Made by a program: the position numbers and the translations under genes
Shown: positions 13,169 through 25,513 of the stretch, piece by piece
Position numbering within the stretch: position 1 is the first letter of the stretch
How the letters are laid out: the number at the start of each line of letters is the position of its first letter
Notes under the pieces: model-generated
What the model was told of the DNA's origin: nothing
Seen by the model: the letters and a program-made list of their open reading frames with translations, nothing else
Database searches by the model: none
From: Lactuca virosa
Lineage: Eukaryota > Streptophyta > Magnoliopsida > Asterales > Asteraceae
Direction of reading: 5' to 3'
Length of the DNA: 64,000 bases
Assembly (NCBI GenBank): GCA_928212115.1
Contig: CAKMRJ010005634.1
Location: forward strand, 258,570,959 to 258,634,958

Positions 13169-13185
13169 AATGGCTCTGATACTAC
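13169..13185 (-). promoter_or_regulatory. Primer binding site of F
   Basis: On the minus strand, directly after the LTR end CCCATCA, the sequence reads GTAGTATCAGAGCCATTG. This matches the plant initiator tRNA-Met primer site TGGTATCAGAGCC, with small changes at its start. Confidence 0.85.
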
Positions 13186-14033
13186 TGATGGGTTATGGGT
13201 AAAACAAATAAACTAGAAAACAATTCCTAAGTTCACATGCAACCTACTTTGGATCTATGTTTTAACTATTGAACATATAACTTTGAATTGCAAAACAAGA
13301 ACCCTAGAGGAGAGAGGCTATTTTCGAAAATAACTAACTAGGGTTTAAGAGTTACATACCTTTCAATTGTTATAGTAAACAATTGATAATCCTCTTGAAC
13401 TTGATCTTCTTGGAAGCCTAGCACCACAAATGTAATGCCTCTAATGGAATCACACCCAAAAGCTAGCAAGAAGGAAACTTGAAGGAGAGAGGGTAGGGTA
13501 TGCAAAAATCGGCCTAGGGTTTCTTGCAAGGTAGGAGTGGCCAAATTTAGGAGCTGGGAGGCTCCTTATATAGCTGAGGGATCTAGGGTTTAGGGAAAAC
13601 CCTAATACTCCTTTGCTTGGGGCCTAAGCTAATCCAAAGGCCTTATCCAAAGCCCCTTGGATGAAATCCTTAGGGTTTCCCCTATAGATTTCGTCCACCT
13701 CCTTCCAAGGAGGTTCTGGAGCCTTCCACTCAACTATCTGATAATTGCAAACTAGTCCCTGCACTTTATAATTAATACTTTTAACCCCAAAATTAATTCT
13801 GATTAATTTCTGGCTAACTATTAATTAAACATAATGATTTCTAATTAATATATTAATATTTTAACATATTAATAAATCATTTATATTAATTTATTAATCT
13901 TATAAATTAATATCTCTCCTTTCATAATTTCCTTGTCCAGTTGCTAGGTTTGAGGGCAACCCAAAAGGACTTTGCTGCTATCAATTCAAGTATATACCAA
14001 TTATAGTTATGGGCTTAGACACCTAATCCAACA
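13186..14033 (-). repeat. F 5' LTR (848 bp)
   Basis: It is bounded by the primer site at the left and by the resumed G LTR at 14,034. It has TG...CA ends and lacks the 190-bp duplication seen in its partner. Confidence 0.92.
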
Positions 14034-15423
14034 AAATTTTCATTTTTAAATTAAGTACCTCATGAAATAGTGTACCAAAACATTGTCAAGGTTACATCAA
14101 CGGATAAAAACCATAACGTCATGTTTCAAAATCACAATATGAAGAGTTATGAAAATCATAGTACAATCCCAGAAACTCCATGCGGAAATCATGTATGTGT
14201 GTGATGCGCTGCTACACCGCTGGCTCCTTCCCCTTGGACGAAGAGGTATCTGAAACCAAAACTGAAACTGTAAGCACAAAGCTTAGTGAGTTCCCCCATC
14301 ATACCACATACCAAAACCACATACATATTGTCGGGCAATTCTGGGGTGCCCGACCTACCCATGTCTAGCTATTCTGGGGTGTTGACCTACCCATGTCAAG
14401 CCATTCTGGGGTGCTGACCTACCCATGTCAGGCTATTATGGGGTGCCGACCAACCCTCCGGTCTATCTCAACCGGATACGAGGACTATTTCACCCCCTAA
14501 CGCTAGCATATAATATCGTATCATAATCATGCTGTCAGACATATCTGGGGTGTCCGACCTACCCACCGGTCCTAGCGACCGAATCGGGGACTAGTCCCCT
14601 CCTACTAATACTATCTCACATAACATAGCATACTAGCATACACATATATCAAGCACAAGCAACCCAAATGATTATCACAAAGACAATCATCACAACTAAC
14701 CAATTACCAGTGGGCCGGCCTTGGTGCCTTAGACCCACTTCTACTGGAAGGTAACTCACCTCGATGTCGTGTAGTGTCTGAAATGTCCTCGCTGTGAAAG
14801 TTGACTCCCCTCGACTCCTCAATCCCTACACGACAACCCTTCTAAGTTATCAATTCGAACATGCAACCCAAACCAGGGTCAACTCAATTTCGTCAAAGTC
14901 AACATTGGTCAAAGTCAACATCCAGTTGTCATGACTCGCCGAGTTGGTCTACCAACTCGTCGAGTCCATACTCCTCTAACTCGACCCAATCCCCGTCTCT
15001 ACTCGTCGAGTCTAGCAAGAACTCGACGGGTTCTTCTTCAATCATACCATCGGGGCCATCTTCATCCGACTCGCCGAGTTCGACCTTGAACTCGTCGAGT
15101 TCATCTCCCTCATAAGAATGTGTCCAGTCTATGACTCGTCGAGTTGTATGAACAACTCGTCGAGTCCATCTTCAAAGATTGGAAGATTGCCTTGGACTCG
15201 CCGAGTCTGCTCAAACACTCGTCGAGTCCCATGATTCCCAGGTCTATAATCTCGTCCATCTTTGTTTAGTCCTTCTCTAGACTCAACCAGATCCTCAAAA
15301 CAGCAAGGGTTGGAGAACCACTATCCGACTCGTCGAGTCCCAAGAACAACTCGTCGAGTCCACTAAAGTCCATGTCCATAAACTCGATTTCTGTCAAGCT
15401 CATCTCATCCAAAGGGTAGATCT
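14034..15423 (-). repeat. G 3' LTR, piece 2 (with tandem array and ACTCG-N-CGAGT cluster)
   Basis: It matches 29,300-30,688 of the intact LTR. It holds the conserved block GCACAAAGCTTAGTGAG (about 14,273), an array of about 33-bp units around TTCTGGGGTG (14,338-14,460), and a dense cluster of ACTCG-N-CGAGT motifs (14,936-15,365). Serine-rich open frames across this cluster are by-products of the repeat. The last five bases GATCT (15,419-15,423) are the target duplication of B. Confidence 0.9.
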
Positions 15424-16196
15424 TGTTGGGTTTTGGTATACTACAACATCCTATGGTGCACATACAACCCTAAATACCTTGGATCTATGTTTTCACTAAT
15501 TATACATGCAAATGGTTTCCAAGGTATTAATCTTACAACTAGCATGCATTTAACATAAAATTATAATATACTAGTTAGCATGACATACCTTTTGATGGAG
15601 CTTGAATTCTTGGTGTATTTGGCCTTAAAGAGCTTAGCCCCAATAGTGTGGAAGCCTCAAATGGAATCACAACACACCATGGACAAAGGATGAACTTGAG
15701 AGAGAATTACATGCACACAAAAGACACCATGAACTCTAAAAAGATACAAGTGGCGATTTTGGGCAATGAAGTATCTATTTATATGTGGGATTTCTAGGGT
15801 CATGGATATAACCCAAATCCATACCCATGGGTTTTATGATCCATGGTTCATGTGGCCCAACTCTTTATGTATCCATACATAAACTTGGTTCAACATGGAT
15901 CATAAGCCCAACACATATAAATATAACTAATTATCATAATTAGTCCCCATAGATTTAATTAGTCTCTTTCGACCACTAAATTAATTCCAAATTAATTCTT
16001 GATCACTACTAATTAAAACATATGATTTCATATTAATATATTATTACTTATAATATATTAATAAACCATAAATAACCTTCTCTCAAAAGTCCATCCTAAC
16101 AAATTGTCCTGATGATATGCAACCCAAATGGACCATGCTACTCTCGGGTCGAATACATACCAATAATAGTTATGGGCTTAGACACCTAATCCAACA
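15424..16196 (-). repeat. B 3' LTR (773 bp)
   Basis: On the plus strand it runs TGTTGGGTTTTGG to ATCCAACA. It is followed by GTCTCCCACTTGG, the polypurine tract on the minus strand. Confidence 0.95.
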
Positions 16197-19100
16197 GTCT
16201 CCCACTTGGATAAGTCTAAAACTATTATTCAAGTATGACTCCAAGATCCCGACTAGCAATCGTAGCTCTTAAAGCCGCTGTCAAACTCTGAACAAATCAA
16301 ATGACATGTCCATTAGATAAGGGATCATATATTCCTCCATTCTAGATATCATATGGACTTAGACATGGATTATAATCATTCTCTCTGTCCATTTGTTGTT
16401 TCCCGATTTCCGATTTATGACGACTGACTAATTGAACAAATCAAATTAGTCCAGGCCCGGCCGAGCACTTACGTTTGTCATCACCAAATCATCGAGGGGC
16501 CCACAGATATCGCTTTTATCCCGAAGGTAAAAGGAATGGATAAACTTCGACTCATATGGCTTGTTCTACTACTTGTTGAATCATACACAAAGGCACGTTT
16601 TATAACATCGAGTTACCAATGCGTTTTCGTGCAATCAATGTATAACCAACTCATATCTCTAGGTTTGAAGAATATAAGATATTATCGTCTCATGATCACT
16701 CGTGATAAAATCCATGAAGTGATTCCAATGAGCGTGGGTTGAATCCAATACTCAGAACTTATGAGCACTCATGAGTGTTGTAGCCCTTTGTCCAACATCT
16801 TAGACCTCTACAAGCCAACCCATGACAGTCTTAATTCATATCTACTTCCAACATATGACCGACTGTGGATAGTTTGAATAACTTAGTCATCCAGAACAAT
16901 GACCTAGTTTATTCTGGAAGTCAAAACATGCAAAATGAAACACAAGAATAATTGAATCGAATATGGTATCAAAACCTATGAACATAAATAAAACACCTTT
17001 TATTTATCACCATATGATTACACATTATTCATTGTATACTGTTTCAGCTATCAACTTTATTCTTGAATTTAAAACAATAGTTGTCCCATGCTCCAAGCAT
17101 ATACACTATGTTTTCTAAACACTAGTCATGCCATACACCAAGTATGCATACTATGTTTGTCTATGATCTTTACTTTGTGAAATAGATCAATTGAACATAA
17201 ATCCAATGATCCTCTTTTCATAGTCCCAAATCCTTACTGCAAATGCAAGAATTCCAAATTCATGCCATTTACTGAAATCTGATAGATTCTAAACTTATAT
17301 GCGTTGATCCTCTTGTAATGATTATGCACAAAGTCAGATAGACTTGACAACAAACATTACAGAGCATTCCAAAGGAGATCAACTCCTTGGAAACATCCTT
17401 CTTGCATTAAGTTTCCTAATCTTACACAGATTGAATAATTTCTAACTTTGAAACATTTCCATATTCCATTTTGACTATCACTTCTGAACAAGAGTTTCCT
17501 CCTTACAGATTATGTCAATATGGTCCTTCCAGAACTATCATTATACTTCCAACTGTCCTTGAGCAACCAATCTTTGGTAAACCTTAGATTGTCCTCGACA
17601 ATTGTTTAATCTTTTTATTCATATCCAATTCTAGACCTTTTCCCTTCTTAATGCCCCAGGCATTTGGAAAATTTTAGAAAGGATGAATATAGCACATGCA
17701 ATCGATCCTATATCCGAAGCATATGGGACACGATTCATGATGTATCACATAAAGACTAAACCAGTCTTTTGCTATAATATTTCCATTTCAATTTTCCAAG
17801 TTCTCATAATTCAGATTATGAAAAGGGATGTCGTAATCATAATCGAATTTTAGAACGCAAATAATGGACCCTATATTAGAATTTTCTTATGTTGAGCCAT
17901 TCCAACATAACATTCATATATATACTTGACTAAATACGATTAAAACCTCAATCTAAGCTTTTAGATTTGAGATGAAGTATAATTTCCTCTCCCTTAATTA
18001 TAGCAAAACAACTTTTTCCCAATTGAAACCTTTTGTTTTCTATAATTAACATTGCTAACTTGCAACCTTTATCATAATTATCATGCTCCCACTAACATGA
18101 TGATTATTAGCATAACACTTATGCTCCCACTAGCTTTGACATGTACTCAGAAATCAGTTGAACTTCTAGAAAAAACAATACTTTATTGACTTTCTTACCA
18201 AAGTTCAGATTTTTGATACCAGATTGCTTTGATAAAACTTTATCAATATCATACACCTTATCTTAGATAGCTCACAGGTGTGTCTAAACAATTTCAGAAC
18301 TATGAAAAGGAATGCCGTAATCATAGTCTCAATTGTTTAGACCTTTTCCACTTCTCACAAGTCCATGTTAGTGTGCCGGTTAACCACACAGCTCCACTAA
18401 CGACTTTGAGAATGCAAATATCACAATTGCTATCTACTTCAAATCTACTTGGTGGAAGTGTTTCCTCACCATCATTTTCACGAATCGAAGAGAAACCTTA
18501 TGACCCTTAGATTTAATGGTGTATGTGTTCTTATCCATGTGAATTGTCAAAACCATAGTCACAAGACAAGGATAATGACAAATCTAAACTCATATGGACT
18601 AAACTCAATATTAATTTCTTGCCACCTGGCAGCTCAAGGGCCTGCCATTGCTTCCAAGTTGTTGTGCAACCAATTGAGAACTCTAAGAACTCATATGCAA
18701 AGCCAACTTTAACTGGAATGGGCACAGAATATGTCAACACGATAGGTTATAAACCTCAAGTCGTGTGCTAGTGAAGAACTTCAGGTTTTATTCTTGATTA
18801 GTTCTTGAGACTTTCAAGACCTTTAAAACTCCCACTGTCCTCTTGATATATAAGACTTTCTTGTCAGATATTCAAGAGATAGTGTGGATTCTAATCAAGA
18901 CAAACACTTCACACAATTGGCCTTAGTTGGTCTTTGTTTTATCCAAAACATCACAACTTACCAATTTCAAATGTACAAGAGTAGAAAACTTTTACTCTTA
19001 CATTTGATAAGTGTTTTAAACCTTCTTTAAGACATGTCACTCAAGTTACAATCTTAGAGTATAACTCTAAGAATTATTTTTGGAACGAAGTATGAATCAT

Positions 19101-20059
19101 CTTCTTGATTTAACCACTTCAATAATTCATAACTCCTCTTCTTAACTATCAGAATGCACTTAGAGGATGAATTGTGATAAGGTCTCAAAATCATTAAGAT
19201 GGTATTAAAACATGATACTAAAGTACTCTCCCATCTTTTCAGATTTGAGAAACTTTTATCTTTCTGCCTAAATTAATTCTTCTTATTCGCTCTGCCATAC
19301 ATTGGAACCTTTTCCAATGTCTCAGAATTACACTTAAGCTTGTAAGTATAACCATATTTACTGAGCTATAGTAAATTATGACGAATAGTCTTATCAATCT
19401 TTTGTGGTGGACTCTGACCAGTGCACAAGAATGTGTACCCGATCCCTTAGTCCTTCACTTGACTCACACACCCATGTGAACAAGTAGTTAGTCTTAATTT
19501 TTCCAATGCTCGAAAGTTCTCATTCATCATGCTATACAACTTGCATGATTCCAAGTTTCTATCCAACTGAAACTTGGGTGATGAGAATCTTTCCTTATTT
19601 GGTAAATTTAGACACTACCACAAATGAAAGAATCAAATTCATATTTCCACTCTTGCTCTTAATGGAATCTTATAAGCAACACAAATTTTCACAAATGCCA
19701 TTGTAAGGATATTTTAAAATAAATAAAATCAAAAGATTTACCTTTTATTTTAAAACTTTGCGGAAAAACTTATCCTTACAATCCATATGAAAACTTGTTG
19801 TTATCTATTCCTAAGCAAAATATCATAACTCCTAAGAAGTAGCTCAAGAATCCGATCTTCAAACTATGCGATAGAAATCTATCTACGCGATCAGATTCAT
19901 CATATTCTTTCTTTAAGTTTCTTCACTTTTCTTTGATTCTTAAAACATCAACATGTGACCCAGTCACATCATGTATCAAGAATCTCAGAATAGAAACTTA
20001 GCAGAGTTAGATAGTGGACTTTACCTGAAGTAGAGTCAAACTTATTGACTTTAACATCC
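16197..20059 (-). pseudogene. B decayed pol and 3' untranslated region
   Basis: There is no open frame. The 16,197-17,070 part matches the 3' region of F. Around 17,690-17,740 the sequence matches the F segment before RNase H (ATCGATCC...GAAGCATA). Around 18,120-18,240 it matches the reverse-transcriptase stretch of F just ahead of YVDD (CTCCCACTAGC). Stops and indels are everywhere. A copy of the leader hairpin motif also sits at 18,367-18,401, outside the leader. Confidence 0.7.
18367..18401 (-). repeat. Extra copy of the leader hairpin inside decayed pol of B
   Basis: The stem GTTAGTG/CACTAAC encloses the same GGTTAACC-bearing loop as the two leader hairpins, but 2.6 kb away from the leader. 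It looks like a copied-in segment. Confidence 0.55.
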
Positions 20060-20650
20060 TTAGGTAAATTTGGCAGCTTCGCAACCAATGCCCCTTTCTT
20101 TGGAAATATAAACATATGGACCCTTTGGTAATGGGACTATCTCAGACTTAGCTTTTCTCTTTACCATTTGGTCAACCGAGTTGACTATGGCCGATCCATT
20201 TCCATTGGGAAGAGAATGCTTTTTTGGATTCCCAGTGTCATCATTGTCAATGTCCATAAAGTTTTTAGGAAGTTGATCTTAGCAAATAGATAAGATCATT
20301 AAGGGTCTTGTCATAGTCTGTTTCATAGGTGTTCCAAAAGAACTCACTATGTGACTTAGAAAGTAGTTGAGCCACCAACTTTCTCAAGACTTTGACACCC
20401 AACTCTCCCGGCTTGTCAATATGTGACTACATCTCCAAGATGTGATCACACATAGACCTTTGCTTGCCAATAGGGCTTGAGTGACCTTAAACTTTTCAGC
20501 AACTTGTGGGTTAGGGAGAATAATTGGAGGAGGTGAAAGAAGTATGATTTCCATGGGACATCATCTTCATTTAGGAAAGCTTGTTTCAAGAGATTTGGGA
20601 AGATCATAAATGTCTAAACCAGACATCTTTTGGGAGATACTCAAGATAGT
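20060..20650 (-). pseudogene. B gag remnant with ruined zinc knuckle
   Basis: The piece at 20,060-20,257 (65 codons) is the segment leading into the zinc knuckle in E1, but the knuckle reads YVYISKERGIGCEA, out of register with CFYCQKKGHW in E1. Further upstream (20,280-20,650) there are traces of the UBN2-type region. It is not functional. Confidence 0.65.
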
Positions 20651-20994
20651 TGATTTAAAGTCCTTAATATAACACCCAATATGAAATATTAAGGCTAGGA
20701 CCCAACACAATACTTTTATAACTTGGAAGAGGGATGCTGTAATCCAAGCTATAAAATATTTGAAGGTAGGCGAATGACGATTCACCAATTTCCACCATGA
20801 AAACGAAATATATATTATTAGGTTTTAATTGGTTTTTGAAACTCCTAGATCTTTGAGATTCATTGAACTGTTCAATGGCATGTTTCAATCTCGAGTGTGC
20901 CCTTCAGGTTTTGTGACTGGGATGCCGAGGATCACAAAACAAGGTGTGAAGTAACCATGCAAATTACTTGGTACCCTTAAGTGTTTACCCCTCA

Positions 20995-21030
20995 ATCGAT
21001 GTGCCGGTTAACCACACACGCTCCATCGAT
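20995..21030 (-). promoter_or_regulatory. Leader hairpin 1 of B
   Basis: Stem ATCGATG/CATCGAT, loop with GGTTAACC. F has TTGATG/CATCAA at this place, so the stem changed on both sides. Confidence 0.65.
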
Positions 21031-21077
21031 ACTATGATAAACATTAGGTTACCCTTTGCCTACCTTGTTAAATACGA

Positions 21078-21113
21078 GTTAGTGTGCCGGTTAACCACAC
21101 ACGCTCCACTAAC
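21078..21113 (-). promoter_or_regulatory. Leader hairpin 2 of B
   Basis: Stem GTTAGTG/CACTAAC, loop with GGTTAACC, equivalent to F 12,271-12,304 and E1 35,323-35,356. Confidence 0.65.
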
Positions 21114-21417
21114 CGACTTAAACAAAGTGCAAAGTGTAATTTCATGGATTAGCACCTTATTCACTTTTTCCTAAGTAACTAAGATTGGGTATTTATAAAA
21201 GTTTAGTTACTTAGTATTTATCATTAATACTTTTAATGAAGGGAGAATTATAGTCCTTGTCGTACCCGTTCGGCTAACGACCCTCCACCGGTCAAGGAAG
21301 CGGTGGGTGAGTGTGGACACCCATTAAACTGCCATTTTATAGGCAGTAACCTTATACCCCCCTTATAGACCGGCTTCGTGAATGAGGCCTACTAACGGTA
21401 CGACCGACTTTGTTCTT

Positions 21418-21425
<8 letters not shown>

Positions 21426-21492
<67 letters not shown>
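21426..21492. repeat. (TA)n microsatellite
   Basis: Pure TA run of about 67 bp in the leader of B, in the same relative place as the TA run in the leader of F. Confidence 0.95.
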
Positions 21493-21494
<2 letters not shown>

Positions 21495-22258
21495 TATTAA
21501 CTATTAATATTATAATAGTATAAGGGTGTATTTTAAACATTTAAAATACTTGGTGGTTTAATCTATTAATTAAACTATACTTTAATTAAACTTAAACCAT
21601 GTCTTTATGGAATTATTAACTCTTTTAATTAGACACTTTAATTAGTTTAATGAAGTCCATAAAGTTTGAACTTTAACTTTTAAAATTCTTGGGTTTGGAA
21701 TTAAAGTGTATATGGGGTTTGACTTTACAAATTCCAAAACTTGAGGACAAGTTTTGAACAATTCAAAAAACTTATGGTTTCCATAACTTATGAATTTTAA
21801 AGTGGTTTAATGGAAAAAACCCTTCAAGTTCCATAACTTGTAGACAAGTTATGGAAGACTTTAAAAGCATTAAAAATGTGACTCTTCATTTTTTCATAAC
21901 TTATGGAATTTTTATGGGTTTTAAAATTCATAAATGTGACTTTTCATGTAACTTGAGGACAAGTTACAAAAACACATATTATGAACAACTTCAAGATTAA
22001 TTTGGATTGAAAACAACTATCTCATAATTTTTCCTATTAATCTAAACAAACTCATAAACATGAACATTCATAATCAATATTTTTCAAGCATCATATAAAC
22101 ATGTATAAAACTTGAAACTTTGATTATTATCCTTTATTTGGATAAGAATAAACATTACCATAGTATCAAAAAACAAATTTTATGAACAAAAACACTCTGC
22201 GGTAATGATTCTAATCCAAAACAGGCCAAAAAACTCGAAGATAAGCTGTCAGGGGATC

Positions 22259-22344
22259 CAACTCGTCGAGTGCATGAACCAACTCGACGAGTTGGATGAA
22301 TTTGTTCATGGACTCGTCGAGTCCATCACTGGACTCGTCGAGTC
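22259..22344. repeat. Four ACTCG-N-CGAGT motifs in the leader of B
   Basis: Three copies read ACTCGTCGAGT and one ACTCGACGAGT, the latter inside the perfect palindrome CCAACTCGACGAGTTGG. The motif is otherwise a hallmark of the gypsy LTRs in this window. Confidence 0.9.
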
Positions 22345-22422
22345 TACTGTCCCGACAGCAAAAAATTCGATTTTTTTCAGTTTTTTTTTCAGCAACTTGC
22401 ATCAAGTATAATTGAAAACAAC

Positions 22423-22440
22423 CCATGGCTCTGATACCAC
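22423..22440 (-). promoter_or_regulatory. Primer binding site of B
   Basis: On the minus strand, after the LTR end CCCAACA, it reads GTGGTATCAGAGCCATGG, the initiator tRNA-Met type site. Confidence 0.9.
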
Positions 22441-23213
22441 TGTTGGGTTTTGGTATACTACAACATCCTATGGTGCACATACAACCCTAAATACCTTGGA
22501 TCTATGTTTTCACTAATTATACATGCAAATGGTTTCCAAGGTATTAATCTTACAACTAGCATGCATTTAACATAAAATTATAATATACTAGTTAGCATGA
22601 CATACCTTTTGATGGAGCTTGAATTCTTGGTGTATTTGGCCTTAAAGAGCTTAGCCCCAATAGTGTGGAAGCCTCAAATGGAATCACAACACACCATGGA
22701 CAAAGGATGAACTTGAGAGAGAATTCCATGCACACAAAAGACACCATGAACTCTAAAAAGATACAAGTGGCGATTTTGGGCAATGAAGTATCTATTTATA
22801 TGTGGGATTTCTAGGGTCATGGATATAACCCAAATCCATACCCATGGGTTTTATGATCCATGGTTCATGTGGCCCAACTCTTTATGTATCCATACATAAA
22901 CTTGGTCCAACATGGATCATAAGCCTAACACATATAAATATAACTAATTATCATAATTAGTCCCCATATATTTAATTAGTCTCTTTCGACCACTAAATTA
23001 ATTCCAAATTAATTCTTGATCACTACTAATTAAAACATATGATTTCATATTAATATATTATTACTTATAATATATTAATAAACCATAAATAACCTTCTCT
23101 CAAAAGTCCATCCTAACAAATTGTCCTGATGATATGCAACCCAAATGGACCATGCTACTCTCGGGTCGAATACATACCAATAATAGTTATGGGCTTAGAC
23201 ACCTAATCCAACA
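22441..23213 (-). repeat. B 5' LTR (773 bp)
   Basis: It has the same length as the partner, with about four differences (for example ATTCCATG against ATTACATG). It is followed by GATCT, the target duplication. Confidence 0.95.
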
Positions 23214-23218
23214 GATCT

Positions 23219-23911
23219 GACCTCCTAGGGCCGATACAGCACGTAAAGCCACAAACTTTATGTCCATGCATGGGTCTTTTAGCCCTAAAGGACTACGAAT
23301 GATGTCTAAAAGATGCATGGGGCTCTCATGGCCATAAAGTTGGCACCTTTATGCCATGAGACCCCTCCAATGACCAAGATCTGAAGTCAATACTCCCTAT
23401 AACACGTCACAACCCCTAAAATGGCTTAGAAAGCCCTAAATATACCCAAAATCCAAGCCCTAAAGATGAATAAACACATGGAAGATCAAGGCAGGAGCTT
23501 TTTACCTTAAATGAGCTGGAAATGGAACACAATCTCTGGATCTCCAAGCTCCAACTTGAACTCCCAATCTCCTTTTCCCTTCTCAAGCTTCACAATCCAC
23601 CAAAATTCACCAAAATGGCCTTAGAATACTCAAACAAGACTAGGGTTTCGATATGATGTCTTCTGAGAGTATAAGGGACGATGGAGGCTGAGATAAGTTG
23701 TTTAAATAGGGTGCAAACCCTCAAATTTAGGGTTTCATATAGACAGCTACTACTCGCCGAGTTGGTCTATCGACTCGCCGAGTAGGTCACTTAACTTCCG
23801 CGTCCACGCCCGATTCTACTCGATGAGTTGATCCTTCAACTCGCCGAGTCCCCTCGTTAAAATGATAATTCTTCATTTTAAAAAAATACTTATCAGGAAC
23901 CGGGCGTTACA
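23219..23911 (-). repeat. G 3' LTR, piece 3 (promoter end)
   Basis: It matches 30,689-31,379. It holds a donor-like site TTAAG/GTAAAAAG (about 23,503, minus strand), a TATA-like CTATTTAAAC (23,700-23,709, minus strand) and ACTCG-N-CGAGT copies beyond it (23,752-23,847). On the minus strand the LTR begins TGTAACGCCCGG. Confidence 0.88.
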
Positions 23912-25513
23912 AATCTCCCCCACTTATCTTAGACTTCGTCCTCGAAGTCTGCTGTGGCGAACAATTTCGGAATGTTCTCGCTTCTCGGCCTCCGACCCCC
24001 AAGTCTACTCGGATTCCCTTCAACGTTCTCATTACACCCTTTCCTAGGGTATTACATGGCTACGTAGAATCTTCGCCCCCTACCACCACAACTATTGGTT
24101 TTATTACGTAGTTCAGGCACTCTCCGGCCTGACTATCATGTAGCGAGACAGCTGCCTTCCCATCCAATATGCGCCCTTCCGCAATAGCAAGACCTGAAGT
24201 GTACTGCGAATCTAACTAGGTTTCCCCCGAGAGATCTAACCGATGTGTCATCTGGCCAATTCCAACAACAATCCTGACGATCCAAGGTATCGGGGTCTCT
24301 ACTCTTCTTTTCCTGAAATGAATCCTTTTATGCTGACGGGATCCTACATCCTTCCGCCCCCCGCAACTATATCCATAAACAACCAGCCACCTCGCGGAAC
24401 ACTCATACCTGGCCCAATCAGCCTCGGCTGGAATACCAGGCGTGCTTACGACGGGTCCAGTCATCCCTAGGATGGAATACCCTCGTATCACGCACATGTT
24501 TGGCCCAATCAACCCTCGGGTTGGAATACCAAACACGTCAGGTCCAAACAATCATAGGGTCCGGTCATCCTTACGATGGAATACCCTAGATTGAATACTA
24601 CTATTTACATAACTTGGGCTAAATCCATAACTTGAGATTCAAGGTCATATCCTGACATCTCACTCGAAACCCTATGAATTATCGCAACCCACTTCTACCC
24701 GTCATCTGAAACACCGAGTTCCTACCTGGTTACCGAGCCAAAGGCTCCCATGTAGTCGCCCCTCGCGACTTCCGATCGAAATCCTTATCTGCTAATAGTT
24801 GTCGTTAGTTATCTTACTGCTATGGTTCTAACAGCCTCCCGATCCAACCGATCGGGTCCATGCATCGAGTCCTGACGTCACCGCATCCACGGCTAAAAGT
24901 GACTGATACCTGACCAATGGTATCCGTATATCACAAGCAACCTTATACGGTCCATTGCTTCCCTGATCCCATACTGTAGTGGCGCTCCTATAGTCTTATC
25001 ACTGGCTCAACCAGATCTAATCCATCGGGGAAATTCCGAAATCCGATCCGTGATTTCCATGTCCACACTGCTGCACCCCAAACTGTGGGGTACTACCGTT
25101 CTCCTTATGATCTAACATCACTCCCATACTACCTGGAAACCTTGTGAATGCTACAGCTACGCCCGCAGACTTACAACACTTCCCATACTATCTGAGAACC
25201 TTGTGAATGCTACGGCTACACCCGCAGACTTACAATACTTCCAAACCGGGTCGAACACGCACTAGATATAACTCTCAAATGAACTTGAATTCTAATTGGT
25301 CCTCTAACCTAGTTTCCTAAACCTGTCTCCCGATGTCAAGGAAAGGAGCGAACCAACCGTTGGAACGTTTTCTGAACTCCCAACTCGCCCAATCCTCAAC
25401 CTAGACGACCACTTGGCCGCCTTTCCGCCCTGACGGGGATGCAAAACTCCTCCTAGTTTCACACCTATTTCTTCTCCTGAATACCTGATCGATTCTCCCC
25501 CTCTTAGATTCGA
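23912..25513 (-). other. G 3' internal remnant, no recognisable coding
   Basis: On the minus strand the segment ends with AGTGGGGGAGATT, the polypurine tract, just before the LTR. In an intact gypsy element this place holds the end of RNase H, integrase and a 3' untranslated region. I see none of the integrase motifs, and the protein frame stops shortly after RQLKPH, so a deletion has removed them. Short open frames here (for example 24,216-24,551) resemble nothing I know. Confidence 0.6.

Larger units (their letters stand above)
5877..14033 (-). mobile_element. Element F: near-complete Ty1-copia retrotransposon nested in the G 3' LTR
   Basis: F has two LTRs (5,877-6,918 and 13,186-14,033) with TG...CA ends, an initiator tRNA-Met type primer site beside the right LTR, a polypurine tract beside the left LTR, and gag-pol between them in Ty1-copia order (gag, protease, integrase, reverse transcriptase, RNase H). 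AAAT flanks both ends (5,873-5,876 and 14,034-14,037). The empty site is seen in the other G LTR at about 29,295-29,305. The reading frame is broken by two stops and two one-base indels only, so the element died recently. Confidence 0.92.
20650..22422 (-). other. B 5' leader
   Basis: Non-coding. It holds two leader hairpins (20,995-21,030 and 21,078-21,113), a second possible stem CCACCG/CGGTGG near 21,285-21,307, a TA microsatellite (21,426-21,492), and four ACTCG-N-CGAGT motifs (22,259-22,344) close to the primer site. Confidence 0.7.
15424..23213 (-). mobile_element. Element B: young non-autonomous Ty1-copia-like element nested in the G 3' LTR
   Basis: Two 773-bp LTRs (15,424-16,196 and 22,441-23,213) differ at about four positions by eye and are flanked by a perfect 5-bp TSD, GATCT. 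Primer site and polypurine tract are in place. The interior of 6.2 kb has no usable gag or pol, only decayed traces shared with A and E1. LTR identity with a dead interior means it was most likely moved by enzymes made elsewhere. Confidence 0.93.

Noticed and set aside
14861..15115. Serine-rich 84-codon frame, also at 30,125-30,379
   Set aside because: It appears in both G LTRs because it is the same LTR sequence. The composition comes from the ACTCG-N-CGAGT motif; no start context or family.
14936..15365. CRISPR-like array of short repeats
   Set aside because: The genome is a plant. Repeats are only 11 bp, in mixed orientation and with irregular spacers inside an LTR.
21352..21540. Frame of 62 codons with a long Tyr-Ile run
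   Set aside because: Translation of the TA microsatellite in the leader of B.
24216..24551. 111-codon frame in the 3' interior of G, with an opposite-strand partner
   Set aside because: GC-rich non-coding remainder of G; no integrase or chromodomain motif and no similarity recognised.
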